NCBI RefSeq assembly: GCF_019443505.1
Contig: NZ_CP080377.1
Coordinates: 4,402,001 to 4,466,000, forward strand
DNA: 64,000 nucleotides
Origin: Janthinobacterium sp. PAMC25594
Lineage (GTDB): Bacteria; Pseudomonadota; Gammaproteobacteria; Burkholderiales; Burkholderiaceae_D
Reading direction: 5' to 3'
The position numbers and the translations under genes are program-made. Below are positions 25,163 through 34,834 of this stretch, one piece after another. Below the pieces are notes generated by a model. It was given only the letters and a program-made list of their open reading frames with translations, ran no database searches and was not told where the DNA came from. Each line of letters opens with the position of its first letter. Position 1 is the first letter of the stretch.

Positions 25163-25477
25163 ATGGAAATCAGTCACACCATCACCAACCTGATCATCTT
25201 CGTGCTGGCCATTTATGTCGGCTACCACGTCGTCTGGACCGTCACGCCAGCGCTGCATACGCCGCTGATGGCCGTTACCAATGCCATTTCCGCCATCATC
25301 ATCGTCGGTGCCATGCTGGCGGCCGGCCTGACCGATGGCCCGCTGGCGCAGGCGGCCGGCACCCTGGCCGTGGCGCTGGCCGCCGTCAACGTGTTTGGCG
25401 GCTTCCTCGTCACGCAGCGCATGCTCGAGATGTTCCGCAAAAAAGAACCGAAGGCCAAGCAAGGAGCCAAAGAATGA
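25163..25477 (+). CDS. pntAB: NAD(P) transhydrogenase alpha subunit part 2 (PntAB)
   Basis: 104 aa. This is the N-terminal portion of membrane domain II with three hydrophobic helices ([55 protein letters not shown]) and a short basic tail. It is 24 bases after pntAA and overlaps pntB by 4 bases (ATGA), so the three subunits are made together. Confidence 0.95.
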   Translation: MEISHTITNLIIFVLAIYVGYHVVWTVTPALHTPLMAVTNAISAIIIVGAMLAAGLTDGPLAQAAGTLAVALAAVNVFGGFLVTQRMLEMFRKKEPKAKQGAKE

Positions 25478-26940
25478 GTCACGCCATGAGCTTCGTCACC
25501 ATGAACCTGGTGACGATGATGTACCTGATCGCCTCGGTGTGCTTCATCCAGGCCTTGAAAGGCCTGTCGTCGCCCTCGACGGCGCGCCGCGGCAATGCCT
25601 TCGGCATGAGCGGCATGGCGATTGCCGCCGTCACCACCGTGGCGCTGATCCTGAAACTGAAGGAGCAGCAAACGGGCGGCATGGGCCTGACCCTCGTCAT
25701 CATCGGCATCGTCACGGGCGGCGCCATCGGCGCCTACCTGGCAAAAACCGTGGAAATGACGAAGATGCCGGAACTGGTCGCGGCCATGCACTCGCTGATC
25801 GGCCTGGCAGCCGTCTGCATCGCCGTGGCGGCGGTGTCCGAGCCATGGGCCTTCAATATCGCCAAGCACGGCGAGGCGCTGCCCATCGGTAACCGTTTCG
25901 AGCTGTTCATCGGCACCTTTGTCGGCGCCATCACGTTCTCCGGCTCGGTGATCGCCTTCGGCAAGCTGTCGGGCAAATACAAGTTCCGCCTGTTCCAGGG
26001 CGCACCGGTCAGCTTCAAGGGCCAGCACATGCTCAACCTGGTGCTGGCGCTGGTGATGGTCGGCCTGGGCCTGGCGTTCTGCTTCGCCGACGGGGTGGAG
26101 CCGGCCTGGACGCCGTTCGTCATCATGACCCTCATCGCCTTTGCGCTGGGTGTGCTGATCATCATTCCCATCGGCGGCGCCGATATGCCGGTGGTGGTGT
26201 CGATGCTCAACAGTTACTCGGGCTGGGCCGCGGCCGGCATCGGTTTTTCGCTGAATAACTCGATGCTGATCATCGCGGGGTCATTGGTCGGTTCTTCCGG
26301 CGCGATCCTGTCGTACATCATGTGCAAGGCCATGAACCGCTCGTTCTTCAACGTCATCCTCGGTGGCTTCGGCGGCGCTGCGCCGGCGGCAGGCGTGGCC
26401 GGCGCGCAGGAACAGCGTCCCGTGAAATCGGGTTCGGCCGACGACGCCGCCTTCATCATGAGCAATGCGGAAACCGTCATCATCGTGCCCGGCTACGGCC
26501 TGGCCGTGGCGCGCGCGCAGCATTCGCTCAAGGAACTGGTGGAAAAGCTCACGCACAAGGGCATCACCGTCAAGTATGCGATCCACCCGGTGGCAGGGCG
26601 CATGCCAGGCCACATGAACGTGCTGCTGGCCGAGGCGGAAGTGCCGTACGACCAGGTCTTCGAGATGGAAGACATCAATGGCGAATTCGGCCAGACGGAC
26701 GTGGTGCTGGTGCTGGGCGCGAACGACGTGGTCAACCCGGCGGCGAAAGATCCGACATCGCCGATCGCCGGCATGCCGATCCTGGAGGCGTACAAGGCCA
26801 AGAGCATCATCGTCAACAAGCGCTCGATGGCTTCCGGCTATGCGGGCCTGGACAATGAACTGTTCTACCAGCCGAACACGATGATGGTGTTTGGCGACGC
26901 CAAGAAGGTGATCGAGGATATGCTGAAAGCCATCGAATAA
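25474..26940 (+). CDS. pntB: NAD(P) transhydrogenase subunit beta
   Basis: 488 aa. The N-terminal half has about nine hydrophobic helices of domain II. The C-terminal half is domain III, which binds NADP(H): [39 protein letters not shown], and [16 protein letters not shown] with the [10 protein letters not shown] loop. Length equals that of known PntB proteins. A terminator follows at 26962. Confidence 0.96.
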   Translation: MSHAMSFVTMNLVTMMYLIASVCFIQALKGLSSPSTARRGNAFGMSGMAIAAVTTVALILKLKEQQTGGMGLTLVIIGIVTGGAIGAYLAKTVEMTKMPELVAAMHSLIGLAAVCIAVAAVSEPWAFNIAKHGEALPIGNRFELFIGTFVGAITFSGSVIAFGKLSGKYKFRLFQGAPVSFKGQHMLNLVLALVMVGLGLAFCFADGVEPAWTPFVIMTLIAFALGVLIIIPIGGADMPVVVSMLNSYSGWAAAGIGFSLNNSMLIIAGSLVGSSGAILSYIMCKAMNRSFFNVILGGFGGAAPAAGVAGAQEQRPVKSGSADDAAFIMSNAETVIIVPGYGLAVARAQHSLKELVEKLTHKGITVKYAIHPVAGRMPGHMNVLLAEAEVPYDQVFEMEDINGEFGQTDVVLVLGANDVVNPAAKDPTSPIAGMPILEAYKAKSIIVNKRSMASGYAGLDNELFYQPNTMMVFGDAKKVIEDMLKAIE

Positions 26941-26961
26941 ATGCCGCTTGCAGCGACCGGA

Positions 26962-26987
26962 CGGCCCGCCTTGCGCGGGCCGTTTTT
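26962..26987. terminator. Rho-independent terminator after pntB
   Basis: CGGCCCGC and GCGGGCCG form an 8-bp stem with a short loop, followed by TTTTT on the plus strand. It ends the pnt operon. The minus-strand diguanylate cyclase stops at its right edge. Confidence 0.88.
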
Positions 26988-27939
26988 ATTGGCCGGTCGC
27001 TGCCGCGACGACTTTATTGCGACCCTGATGCTTGGCCGCGTACAGGGCCTTGTCGGCATCCGATATGGCCGCGTCCAGGCTGGCGCCTTGCACCAGCGAC
27101 GCCACGCCGATGCTGATGGTGACGTGCAACGAGCCGCCGTCGGGCAGCACGGTGGCCGCCGCCGCCACGGCCGCGCGGATGCGTTCGGCCACCTGGTGCG
27201 CCTGCTGCAGGCTGGCGTCCGGGAAGAGCAGGCCGAATTCCTCGCCACCGAGGCGCGCCGCCACGTCGGTGATGCGTCCCGTGTCGCGCAGCGCCTGCGC
27301 CACCGTGCGCAGCACGGCGTCGCCCACGGCATGGCCGTAGCGGTCGTTGATCTTTTTAAAGTGGTCGAGGTCGGCCACGCCCACGCTCAGGGCGGCGCCG
27401 CTGCGCGCCGCGCGCGCCATCGCCTGCTCGGCCTGCGCTTCATAGGCGCGCCGGTTGGGCAGCGACGTCAGCGCATCGTACAGCGCCTGCTGTTCCAGCT
27501 GCGCCAGCAGGCTGGCGTTTTTTGCCGCCAGTTCGCGCCGTTCGCGCACATCGAGCAAAAAAGCGCCGAAATAGCGCGTGCCGTCGACCACGCCCAGGTC
27601 CAGCGCCTTCATTTCGATGGGGATCATTTGCGTGTCGCGGTGGCGAATGGCGAATTCGCGTATCTTGCCCAGCACGCTGGAGCTGCGTGAGCTGCGGATG
27701 TAGTTGATCACGAGGTTGTCGTGCTGCGCGCCGACGGCGTCGGGCAGCAGGCCGTTCAGGGGCTGGCCCAGCAATTCTCCGCTGGCATAGCCCGACAGCG
27801 CCTGCATGGCGCCATTGATATAGCGGATGCGGCACTGTTCGTCGATGATGATGACGGCGTCGAGGGCATCTTCCAGCAGGCGGAAAAAAAGTACTTCGGG
27901 AAGAGCGGCAGGCGGTGCTGCGGGCAATGCATCTGTCAT
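26986..27939 (-). CDS. PAS-GGDEF diguanylate cyclase
   Basis: 317 aa. A PAS sensor domain (residues ~20-140, LLEDALDAVIIIDEQCRIRYINGAMQ) is followed by a short coiled segment and a GGDEF domain from about residue 155 (ALYDALTSLPNRRAYE). The active loop is GGEEF, a functional variant. An RITD inhibitory site lies five residues before it, so c-di-GMP feedback is likely. No membrane segment is present; the PAS domain would sense a cytoplasmic signal, unknown. It is a single gene, convergent with pntB. Confidence 0.93.
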   Translation of the reverse strand: MTDALPAAPPAALPEVLFFRLLEDALDAVIIIDEQCRIRYINGAMQALSGYASGELLGQPLNGLLPDAVGAQHDNLVINYIRSSRSSSVLGKIREFAIRHRDTQMIPIEMKALDLGVVDGTRYFGAFLLDVRERRELAAKNASLLAQLEQQALYDALTSLPNRRAYEAQAEQAMARAARSGAALSVGVADLDHFKKINDRYGHAVGDAVLRTVAQALRDTGRITDVAARLGGEEFGLLFPDASLQQAHQVAERIRAAVAAAATVLPDGGSLHVTISIGVASLVQGASLDAAISDADKALYAAKHQGRNKVVAAATGQ

Positions 27940-28054
27940 GGAACGGTCGCCGAAAGCCAGGTGACAGCCATTGTCGCATCCGCAGGCCGTTTACTCCATG
28001 CCGGATCGCCCGCCTGTTTCTTTTTCGCCCGTGCCCTTTGCTTATTGCCAAGAC

Positions 28055-29197
28055 TCAGCGGCGGCCGTACATCATCAGTTCCGCCAGACTTTTGCGCGCG
28101 GGCGGGAATGCGTCCAGCAAGCCCAGCGACAGTCCCAGCAAGCCTTGCGTAGGGGCGCTGCCCGTGAAAATGCGCGCCATGGTGTCGGTGACGCGCACGG
28201 TCAGTCCCCGGTCGGCCTGGCGCAATTGCGCATAGCGTTCCAGGCCGGCCGGGCTGCTGTCCTGCGCCAGCACGCGGGCCAGCACGGCGGCGTCGCGCAA
28301 GCCCAGGTTCAGGCCTTGCCCTGCCACCGGGTGCAGGGTTTGCGCCGCATTGCCGATGGCGACCGTGCGCGCCGTGCCGCCCGCCTGCGCGTTCAGACCC
28401 AGCGGATAGGCCAGGCGCGCCGTCGTGTGGGTAAAGCGTCCCAGACGGCTGCCGAAGGCGGCGCCCAGGCGCGTCAGGAAGGCCGCGTCGTCCAGGGCCA
28501 GCAATTGTTCGGCGCGCGTGGGCGGCACGCACCACACCAGCGCATAGCCATCGTCCTGCGGCAGCAGGGCCAGCGGGCCTTCATCGGTGAAGCGTTCAAA
28601 CGCGCGGTGAGCGATGGGGGCACTCGTGCGCACATGGGCGATGATGGCGCTTTGGCCATAGTCGCGGCTGACGGCGCGCTCCGGCTGCTGGCCGAACAGG
28701 CCGCCCTCGGCCTGCACCAGCAGGCTGGCGCGCAAGCTCGATGCGGCGCCCGCCTGGTCGATCTGCACGGACACGCCGTCGGCGTCTTCGCAGCTGCCCG
28801 TCACCAGCGCCGGGCGCAGGCTGGCCACGCCCAGGCGTTCGCACACGTCGGCCAGCGCGCTGACGACGGCGCCGTAACGGGCCACATAACCGAGCGCCTC
28901 GACGCCATGCTCGCTGCGGTCCATCAGGCTGCGCCCGAACTGGCCGCGGCGTGAGACGTGAATCTGGTGGATAGGCGTCGCTGCCACGGGCCAGGCGCCC
29001 GCTTCCTCGAGTATCTGGCGGCTGCCGTGCGACAGGGCGATGGTGCGCGGGTCGCGCCTGGCTTGCTCGATGGATTTGGCGTCGAGCAGGGCGATGCCGG
29101 CGGCGCGGCCGCCCCGCTGCACCAGCAGGGCGGCCAGCGCCATGCCGACGGGGCCGGCGCCGCAGATGGCGAGATTGAAAGTGGATGGTGTATGCAT
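28055..29197 (-). CDS. FAD-dependent monooxygenase, UbiH/UbiF family
   Basis: 380 aa. The N-terminal FAD motif is ICGAGPVGMALAALL, and the second FAD motif is GNAAQTLHPVAGQGLNLGLRD, the signature of UbiH/COQ6-type ubiquinone hydroxylases. Length fits. Which ring position it hydroxylates cannot be told from sequence. It is the last gene of the amgK-murU-pepP operon, 9 bases after pepP, the same pepP-ubiH linkage as in E. coli, which favours a UbiH-type role. Confidence 0.88.
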   Translation of the reverse strand: MHTPSTFNLAICGAGPVGMALAALLVQRGGRAAGIALLDAKSIEQARRDPRTIALSHGSRQILEEAGAWPVAATPIHQIHVSRRGQFGRSLMDRSEHGVEALGYVARYGAVVSALADVCERLGVASLRPALVTGSCEDADGVSVQIDQAGAASSLRASLLVQAEGGLFGQQPERAVSRDYGQSAIIAHVRTSAPIAHRAFERFTDEGPLALLPQDDGYALVWCVPPTRAEQLLALDDAAFLTRLGAAFGSRLGRFTHTTARLAYPLGLNAQAGGTARTVAIGNAAQTLHPVAGQGLNLGLRDAAVLARVLAQDSSPAGLERYAQLRQADRGLTVRVTDTMARIFTGSAPTQGLLGLSLGLLDAFPPARKSLAELMMYGRR

Positions 29198-29206
29198 GCG
29201 GCGGCG

Positions 29207-30532
29207 TTAATCCTGTGACATCAGTTGTTCGATTTCAGCGACGCTCTTGGGCGCCGTGCTGAAGACTTCATGGCCTTGCGGCGTGACCAGCACATCGTCT
29301 TCGATGCGGATGCCGGTATGCCAGAACTGCTCCGGCACGCCCGCGCCGGGACGCACATAGATGCCCGGTTCCACCGTCAGCACCATGCCCGGTGCCAAAG
29401 TGCGCCACGGCTTGCCGGGCGCGCCCGTGTCGCGGTAGGCGCCCACGTCGTGCACGTCCATGCCCAGCCAGTGGCTGGTGCCGTGCATGTAGAAGGGCAT
29501 ATAGGCCTTGTCGGCGACGACGTCCTGCGCGCTGCCGCTTTTTTGCCGGTCCAGCAAGTTCAAATCCAGCATGCCCTGCGCCAGCACCTGCACGGCCGCC
29601 TCGTGGATGGCGCTGTGCGGCAAGCCGGGGCGCACCATGTCCAGCGCTGCCTGCTGCGCGGCCAGCACCAGTTCATACAGCGCCCGCTGCGGGCCGCTGA
29701 AGCGGCCGTTGACAGGATACGTGCGCGTGATGTCGGAGGCGTAGCCATCGAGTTCGCAGCCGGCGTCGATCAATACCAGCTCGCCGTCTTTTAATACCGC
29801 GTTGTTGGCGCTGTAGTGCAGGATGCAGGCGTTGTCGCCGCCCGCGACGATGGAGGAATATGCGGGAAACTGCGCGCCGCTGCGCCGGAATTCGTACAGC
29901 AGCTCCGCTTCCAGCGCGTATTCGTGCATGCCGGGCCGCGTGGCGCGCATGGCGCGCACGTGGGCGGCGCTGGAAATGGCGGCCGCGCGGCGCATCAGCT
30001 GCTGTTCCTGCGGGTCTTTCAGCAGGCGCATGGCGTCGAGCATGTCATTGATGTCATGCGCAATGGCGGGCGCCGTGACGCCGCTGCGGGCCTTTTGCCG
30101 CACGTTGTGCCGCCAGAGCTTGACTTGTGCATCGAGGCTGCCGCCCAGCGCATAGTAAATGGCGGGCGAGTCGGCCAGCAGGCGCGTCATTTCCACGTCG
30201 AGTTCCTCGACGTGGAAGGCGCTGTCGAAACCGAAGCTGGCGCGCGCCGCCTCGGGGCCATGGCGGAAACCATCCCAGATTTCGCGCTCCGTGTTCTTGG
30301 CGCGGCAAAACAGGATGGCGCGCGCGGGCGCCGTGGCGCTGGCGGCCACCAGCGCCACGGCGCTGTCGGGTTCCGTGAAACCGCTGAGGTAGTAAAAATA
30401 GCTGTCGTGGCGGTACGGATAATCGCAATCGCTGTTGCGCGGCACTTCGGGCGCTGTGGCGAGGATGGCCACGCTGCCCGGCAGCATCTGCGCCAGCAGC
30501 GCCGCGCGCCGGGCCGCGTAATTGGCGATCAT
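29207..30532 (-). CDS. pepP: Xaa-Pro aminopeptidase
   Basis: 441 aa, same as E. coli PepP. The pita-bread fold metal ligands are visible: two Asp in LIDAGCELDGYASDITRTYP, His in HGTSHWLGMDVHD, Glu in TVEPGIYVRP and Glu in GIRIEDDVLVT. It removes N-terminal residues before proline in the cytoplasm. Its start overlaps the murU stop by 4 bases. Confidence 0.95.
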   Translation of the reverse strand: MIANYAARRAALLAQMLPGSVAILATAPEVPRNSDCDYPYRHDSYFYYLSGFTEPDSAVALVAASATAPARAILFCRAKNTEREIWDGFRHGPEAARASFGFDSAFHVEELDVEMTRLLADSPAIYYALGGSLDAQVKLWRHNVRQKARSGVTAPAIAHDINDMLDAMRLLKDPQEQQLMRRAAAISSAAHVRAMRATRPGMHEYALEAELLYEFRRSGAQFPAYSSIVAGGDNACILHYSANNAVLKDGELVLIDAGCELDGYASDITRTYPVNGRFSGPQRALYELVLAAQQAALDMVRPGLPHSAIHEAAVQVLAQGMLDLNLLDRQKSGSAQDVVADKAYMPFYMHGTSHWLGMDVHDVGAYRDTGAPGKPWRTLAPGMVLTVEPGIYVRPGAGVPEQFWHTGIRIEDDVLVTPQGHEVFSTAPKSVAEIEQLMSQD

Positions 30533-31257
30533 GCCGCAGGCGCCTTCGGGCTTGTAGCGGTGACGCCATTGAGCGCGTCAAGCTGCTGCGGCGTACCCAC
30601 ATTCGTCCACTCGCCCGGATAGACTTCGCCGCCCACGCGGCCCTGGTCCGCATAACTGCGCAGCAGGTCGCCCAGCCTGGCGTGGCTGCCCGGCGCGATG
30701 CCGTCGAACATCTCGGGACGGTACACGCCGATATTGGCGAAGGTCCACTTGGTCTCGTCCGTATTGTTGATCGCGAACAAGGTCAGGCCGAAGTCGCCCT
30801 GTGGATGGAAGTCGGGATTGGGCACCAGGTAAGTCCAGGCGATGTCGCGCTGGTCGGCCGGGTACGGCGTGCCCAGCACATCTTTGTCGGCCAGCACGTC
30901 GAGTACTTGCTTGAAGTCAAAGTAGGGGCAATAGATGTCGCCGGAAATGGCGAGAAATGGTTCCTCGCCCAGCAGGTGGCGCGCCTGCGCGATGCCGCCC
31001 GCCGTTTCCAGCGGCGTGCTTTCCGGCGAATACGCGATGCGCGCGCCGTACGCGCTGCCGTCGCCCAGGGTTTCCTCGATCTGGTGGCCCAGGTGGGAAT
31101 GGTTGATGACGATGTCCGTGATGCCGGCGCGCACCAGGTTCAGCACATGCCAGACGATCAGCGGGCGGCCGCGCACTTTCAGCAGCGGTTTGGGACAGGT
31201 ATCGGTAAGCGGACGCATCCGTTCACCGCGGCCTGCGGCAAAGATCATGGCTTTCAT
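30529..31257 (-). CDS. murU: N-acetylmuramate alpha-1-phosphate uridylyltransferase
   Basis: 242 aa nucleotidyltransferase. The start MKAMIFAAGRGERMRPLTD holds the GXGXRXXPLT nucleotide loop and CPKPLL the Lys motif; DIYCPYFDF is at the metal site. With AmgK directly upstream it forms the recycling shunt that turns MurNAc into UDP-MurNAc without MurA, first described in Pseudomonas and giving intrinsic fosfomycin tolerance. Function is assigned by both sequence and this pairing. It is 45 bases after amgK and overlaps pepP. Confidence 0.9.
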   Translation of the reverse strand: MKAMIFAAGRGERMRPLTDTCPKPLLKVRGRPLIVWHVLNLVRAGITDIVINHSHLGHQIEETLGDGSAYGARIAYSPESTPLETAGGIAQARHLLGEEPFLAISGDIYCPYFDFKQVLDVLADKDVLGTPYPADQRDIAWTYLVPNPDFHPQGDFGLTLFAINNTDETKWTFANIGVYRPEMFDGIAPGSHARLGDLLRSYADQGRVGGEVYPGEWTNVGTPQQLDALNGVTATSPKAPAA

Positions 31258-31302
31258 GGAATACTCGTTTTCTGATTTATTTTGTACATTGCTCTGAAGT
31301 GA

Positions 31303-32370
31303 TCAGAATGTGTAGCCGACTTGTGGGGTCTTGTTTTCCAGGGCGTCCAGCAAACGCACCAGCGGCTTGAGTTCCGTGTAGCGGTTGGCCGTCTTGCGCA
31401 CATAATCGAGCACGGTTGGCAGGTCGCCCATGTACAGATCCTTGCCGTCGCGGTAATTCAGGCGCGAGAACAGGCCGAGGATTTTCAGGTGGCGCTGCAG
31501 GGCCGTGAATTCGAAATCGCGGTAGAAGGCGTCGATGTCGGGATTCACGGGCAAGCCCAGTTGCTTGGCGCGTTGCCAGTAGCGGATGACCCAGTCGAGC
31601 ACCAGTTCTTCATCCCATTGGATGTAGGCGTCGCGCAGCAGCGAGGCGATGTCATAGGTGATGGGACCGAAGACGGCGTCCTGGAAATCGAGGATGCCGG
31701 GATTCGGAATCGAACCGTCGTTGATGTGCATCAAATTGCGCGAATGGTAGTCGCGGTGCATGAATACTTGTTGTTGCGACAAAATATTTGCCGTGATGGC
31801 CTCGAAGACCTTGTCCAGCTGGGTTTGTTGCACATCCGTCAAGGTGGCGCCCAGATGCTTGCCGATGAACCATTCCGGGAACAGATGCATTTCGCGCAGG
31901 ATGAAGGCGCGGTCGAACTCGGGCAAGACGTCCGGTTGGCTGGCCAGCTGGATTTTCATCAACGATTCCAGCGCTTCGGCGTACAGCACGCTGGCATTGT
32001 CGTGGTTCAGGGCGTCGAGGTAGGTGGTCGTGCCCAGGTCGGAGAGCAGCAGGAAGCCGTTGTCCAGGTCTTGCGCGATGATCTCGGGCACGGACACGCC
32101 GGCGCCTTTCAGCAAGCCGGCCACCTTGACAAAGGCGGGCACGTTTTCGCGCTCGGGCGGCGCATCCATGGCAATCAGTGTACTTCCTGGCAATGTTGTA
32201 TTGCCAGGCAGCATATCGAGACGGTAGTAGCGGCGGAAGCTGGCATCGCTGGAAGCGGGGCGGGCGGATTCGGGCGCGACGAGGTTAAGCGAGGTCAACC
32301 AGGCTTTCAACAGGGTCAGGCGAGCGTCGGCCTGGGCCGGCGCGGTGGAGGAATTGGAAGAGAATGACAT
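31303..32370 (-). CDS. amgK: N-acetylmuramate/N-acetylglucosamine kinase (aminoglycoside-phosphotransferase fold)
   Basis: 355 aa from the ATG at 32370 (MSFSSNSST). The frame is open 17 codons further, but those codons run to the edge of the group II intron and are not expected to be native. APH-fold motifs are clear: catalytic loop VFMHRDYHSRNLM and metal loop ILDFQDAVFGP. AmgK phosphorylates C1 of MurNAc and GlcNAc; MurU then uridylylates the product. The ribosome site is weak. A 2.4-kb intron lies about 30-40 bases upstream on the same strand, so every transcript from an ancestral promoter must carry and splice it, or a new promoter is used. Confidence 0.88.
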   Translation of the reverse strand: MSFSSNSSTAPAQADARLTLLKAWLTSLNLVAPESARPASSDASFRRYYRLDMLPGNTTLPGSTLIAMDAPPERENVPAFVKVAGLLKGAGVSVPEIIAQDLDNGFLLLSDLGTTTYLDALNHDNASVLYAEALESLMKIQLASQPDVLPEFDRAFILREMHLFPEWFIGKHLGATLTDVQQTQLDKVFEAITANILSQQQVFMHRDYHSRNLMHINDGSIPNPGILDFQDAVFGPITYDIASLLRDAYIQWDEELVLDWVIRYWQRAKQLGLPVNPDIDAFYRDFEFTALQRHLKILGLFSRLNYRDGKDLYMGDLPTVLDYVRKTANRYTELKPLVRLLDALENKTPQVGYTF

Positions 32371-32443
32371 TAAGCGGCCTGTGGAATCGGGTTGATGATG
32401 CGGAGGGTAGGAGAACCCCATTGCTGGAAGCTCTCCCCCCTAA

Positions 32444-32477
32444 GAACCGTGCGTGCGACTTTCACCGCACACGGCTC
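32444..32477 (-). ncRNA. Group II intron domain V
   Basis: The 34-base minus-strand segment starts GAGCCGTGTGCGG, has the GAAA tetraloop in GGTGAAAGTC, and ends CGCACGGTTC. It folds into the conserved domain V hairpin with the catalytic triad and bulge. It begins 17 bases after the stop of the intron-encoded protein, as expected. Confidence 0.93.
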
Positions 32478-32494
32478 AAGCATAATAAAAGTCC

Positions 32495-34198
32495 CTATGC
32501 AGGGACCGGCTTCGCAACGTGTAAATCGTTTGCGTGCACATTTATATGGCAATTTGGGTGCAATAATACGCGATTTCCAAGGGCGTCGGAACCACCTGCC
32601 ACACGGTGTTCCATGTGGTGGTCATGCCATCCGGTTTCCATGTTCATCTCATATCCACACAGAGCGCACAAGCCACGTTGGTCGAGGTAGAGCTTGGCCC
32701 ACTCGCGCCGGTAAGACATGTTTTTCAACATGCGTTCCTGCCGAAGGGTTTCGCCGTACAGTTCCCATTGCGGATCGTAGGGGTGATAGCCGCCCTTGAT
32801 CTTCGTGTGACGCAGAATCGCTGTACCTGGTAACGAGTACAGTTCTTTCATGGCCTTATTGCCATTCTTTGTGACAACGTCCGCTGCAAACATCCGATTT
32901 CCACTCTCGGTTGGGCGCCAGTATCGGTCGCGTATCCAACTGTCGGTTTTCTTCGGATGCCTGCGCATGGCCCAGCGACGAAGCCGCCAGTACAGCAGCG
33001 ACTCCATCGTCGAAAACGCCTCCTTGGCGACGACAGGGCTGTGATATTGCGCCCAGCCCCGCAGCATGGGGTTCAGCAATCGAATGAGATTCTCCTGCTT
33101 CGCCCCGATGTTTTCGCTGATCGTCTTCCTCAGCTTTTCATAGAACGCTTTCATGTTCTTCTTACTTGGCTTGATGAGTAGTGTCCCGGAATATTTTCGG
33201 AAGTTCCACCCCAGGAAGTCGAAGCCCTCATCGATGTGCACGATCTTGGTTTTGGCACTGGACAGTCGCAATCCTCTGACTGCAAGAAATGCTTCGATCC
33301 AAGGCTTGATTTCCGTCTCCAGCAATTCCTTCGATCCACTGGTAACGACAAAATCGTCCGCATATCGCACGACACCGACTTTGAGCTTGCCTGCCTTTGA
33401 CTTGCCGAATTTCGCACCGAGGTGCGCAATCAGTTCAGTCTCCAGCCCGTTCAACGTCCAATTCGCAAGGGCAGGGCTGATGATGCCGCCCTGTGGCGTT
33501 CCAGCTGTGGTTGCCATTAATTGCTTCCGGTCAACTACCCCGGATTTCAGCCATTTAGACAGGATCAACTTATCCATGAAGACATTGTCGACCAGCCATT
33601 GATGGTTGATATTGTCGAAAAAACCTTCGATATCCGCATCCAACACCCAGGTTGCCGACACTTTCCGGCAGGTCTGGAGAAAAATTTGCGACATCGCATC
33701 GGCCGTTGAGCGATTTTTGCGAAACCCGTATGAGTTGGGATCACTCAGCGTTTCCAAGACCGGATCCAAGGCCAGCAGGTGAAGTGCCTGCATCGCCCGG
33801 TCCCGCATGGTAGGGATGCCCAGTGGGCGCATCTTTCCATTTGACTTGGGAATAAAGACCCTCCGTAATGGCAGGGGCCGATAGCCTTGTTTCTTCAACT
33901 GCGCAATGGCAGCGAACTTCTGCGTTGCTGAGTCCCACAACTGCTGGTCCACGCCTGCGGTTCGTTTGCCTTGATTCTCTGTCACTCGTTTGACTGCCAG
34001 CGCTTTCGCGCTGAACGAGTGGGTTAGCCACCTTTGCAGCGCTTTCGCCCTGCGCCAGTCGCCTTCCTGTGTAGCCTTCGTTAATCGATGCTGCATGGCT
34101 CTCACGTTGCGTTGTACGAGCCGCCAGTTGATGGCGACCCATTCAGTTGGCACGTGCGAGGACGCAGAACCTGCAAGACTGCTAGCGGTTACTTTCAT
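32495..34198 (-). CDS. ltrA: Group II intron reverse transcriptase/maturase with HNH endonuclease
   Basis: 567 aa from the ATG at 34198 after GAGG; an upstream extension to 34231 is less likely. RT domains run from RPLPLRRVFIPKSNGKMRPLGIP through DADIEGFFDNINH, GTPQGGIISPALANW and the catalytic VRYADDFVV to FDFLGWNFRKY. The maturase X domain (NPMLRGWAQYHSPVVAK) follows. The C-terminal HNH endonuclease has CALCGYEM, HDHHMEHRVAGGSDALGN and HPNCH. All motifs are intact and there is no frameshift. The HNH domain means it is not a group IIC-type protein and could retrohome to a defined target. Confidence 0.95.
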   Translation of the reverse strand: MKVTASSLAGSASSHVPTEWVAINWRLVQRNVRAMQHRLTKATQEGDWRRAKALQRWLTHSFSAKALAVKRVTENQGKRTAGVDQQLWDSATQKFAAIAQLKKQGYRPLPLRRVFIPKSNGKMRPLGIPTMRDRAMQALHLLALDPVLETLSDPNSYGFRKNRSTADAMSQIFLQTCRKVSATWVLDADIEGFFDNINHQWLVDNVFMDKLILSKWLKSGVVDRKQLMATTAGTPQGGIISPALANWTLNGLETELIAHLGAKFGKSKAGKLKVGVVRYADDFVVTSGSKELLETEIKPWIEAFLAVRGLRLSSAKTKIVHIDEGFDFLGWNFRKYSGTLLIKPSKKNMKAFYEKLRKTISENIGAKQENLIRLLNPMLRGWAQYHSPVVAKEAFSTMESLLYWRLRRWAMRRHPKKTDSWIRDRYWRPTESGNRMFAADVVTKNGNKAMKELYSLPGTAILRHTKIKGGYHPYDPQWELYGETLRQERMLKNMSYRREWAKLYLDQRGLCALCGYEMNMETGWHDHHMEHRVAGGSDALGNRVLLHPNCHINVHANDLHVAKPVPA

Positions 34199-34834
34199 GC
34201 TGAACCTCGTGTAGTTGTTCCGACGAGACACAGCGCACCCCGAAGGGTGAGCTGCATCCCTTCGGAGTGGTTGAAAAATGATGACTGCCTGGAGCCAGTA
34301 CAGTCGTATGACGACTATTACACCAGATGGAAGTGGGCACCCTTTCAGGCCGGGACAAATCTTGAATCCCTATCCGGACCATTACAGCCCGGCATTCGCT
34401 TTCTCCATCCTCCTCTACCCGCTCCCCCAAGGGCGTGCCTTGCGGTTTGCTTGCCGCTATGTCGGTTCTTTGATCGAGCGGCAGGGAATCGGGCTTACCA
34501 CGTTCCCAACGATATCGACGCGACAGCTACATCGCGACTGGCTGTTTAGGGCCCATCTTTCCCCCGGTGGCTGAATGACGACGTGTCCCCAGAATCCACG
34601 GAGATAACCAGCCACATACCGTTTGGTTTAGGCCTGCCAGCAGCTTTGGCCTATTAATATTTACGAGGGTTCAAACGATGGTTCACATAACATTGCCCTT
34701 GCAGCACTCACCTAGCCCCTTGACCGCATCGCTGCTCGCAGTCTCCAGCGAGGCGTTCGCACGCCGGGCTGCCGGAAAAGAATGGGGGTACGTTGTCCCT
34801 GAGGCTTTGCACCCCGCCGTTACCGGCGACGCAC

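Larger units (their letters stand above)
32400..34834 (-). mobile_element. Group II intron, full length, with intron-encoded protein
   Basis: On the minus strand the element begins with GTGCG (34834-34830), the group II 5' signature, followed by a small stem (UCGCCG-GUAA-CGGCG) as at the start of Ll.LtrB. About 630 bases of structured RNA precede the protein gene. After it come domain V (32477-32444) and a domain VI-like stem with a bulged A (near 32408). The 3' end is therefore near 32400; I cannot fix it to the base. Total about 2.43 kb. It lies between amgK and lptD, on the amgK strand. RNA and protein both look intact, so it may still splice and move. An overlapping GTGTG two bases upstream is the alternative 5' end. 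Confidence 0.85.

Noticed and set aside
32371..32421. 17-codon N-terminal extension of AmgK
   Set aside because: The extra codons reach the edge of the intron and are not found in the family; the ATG at 32370 matches the usual length.
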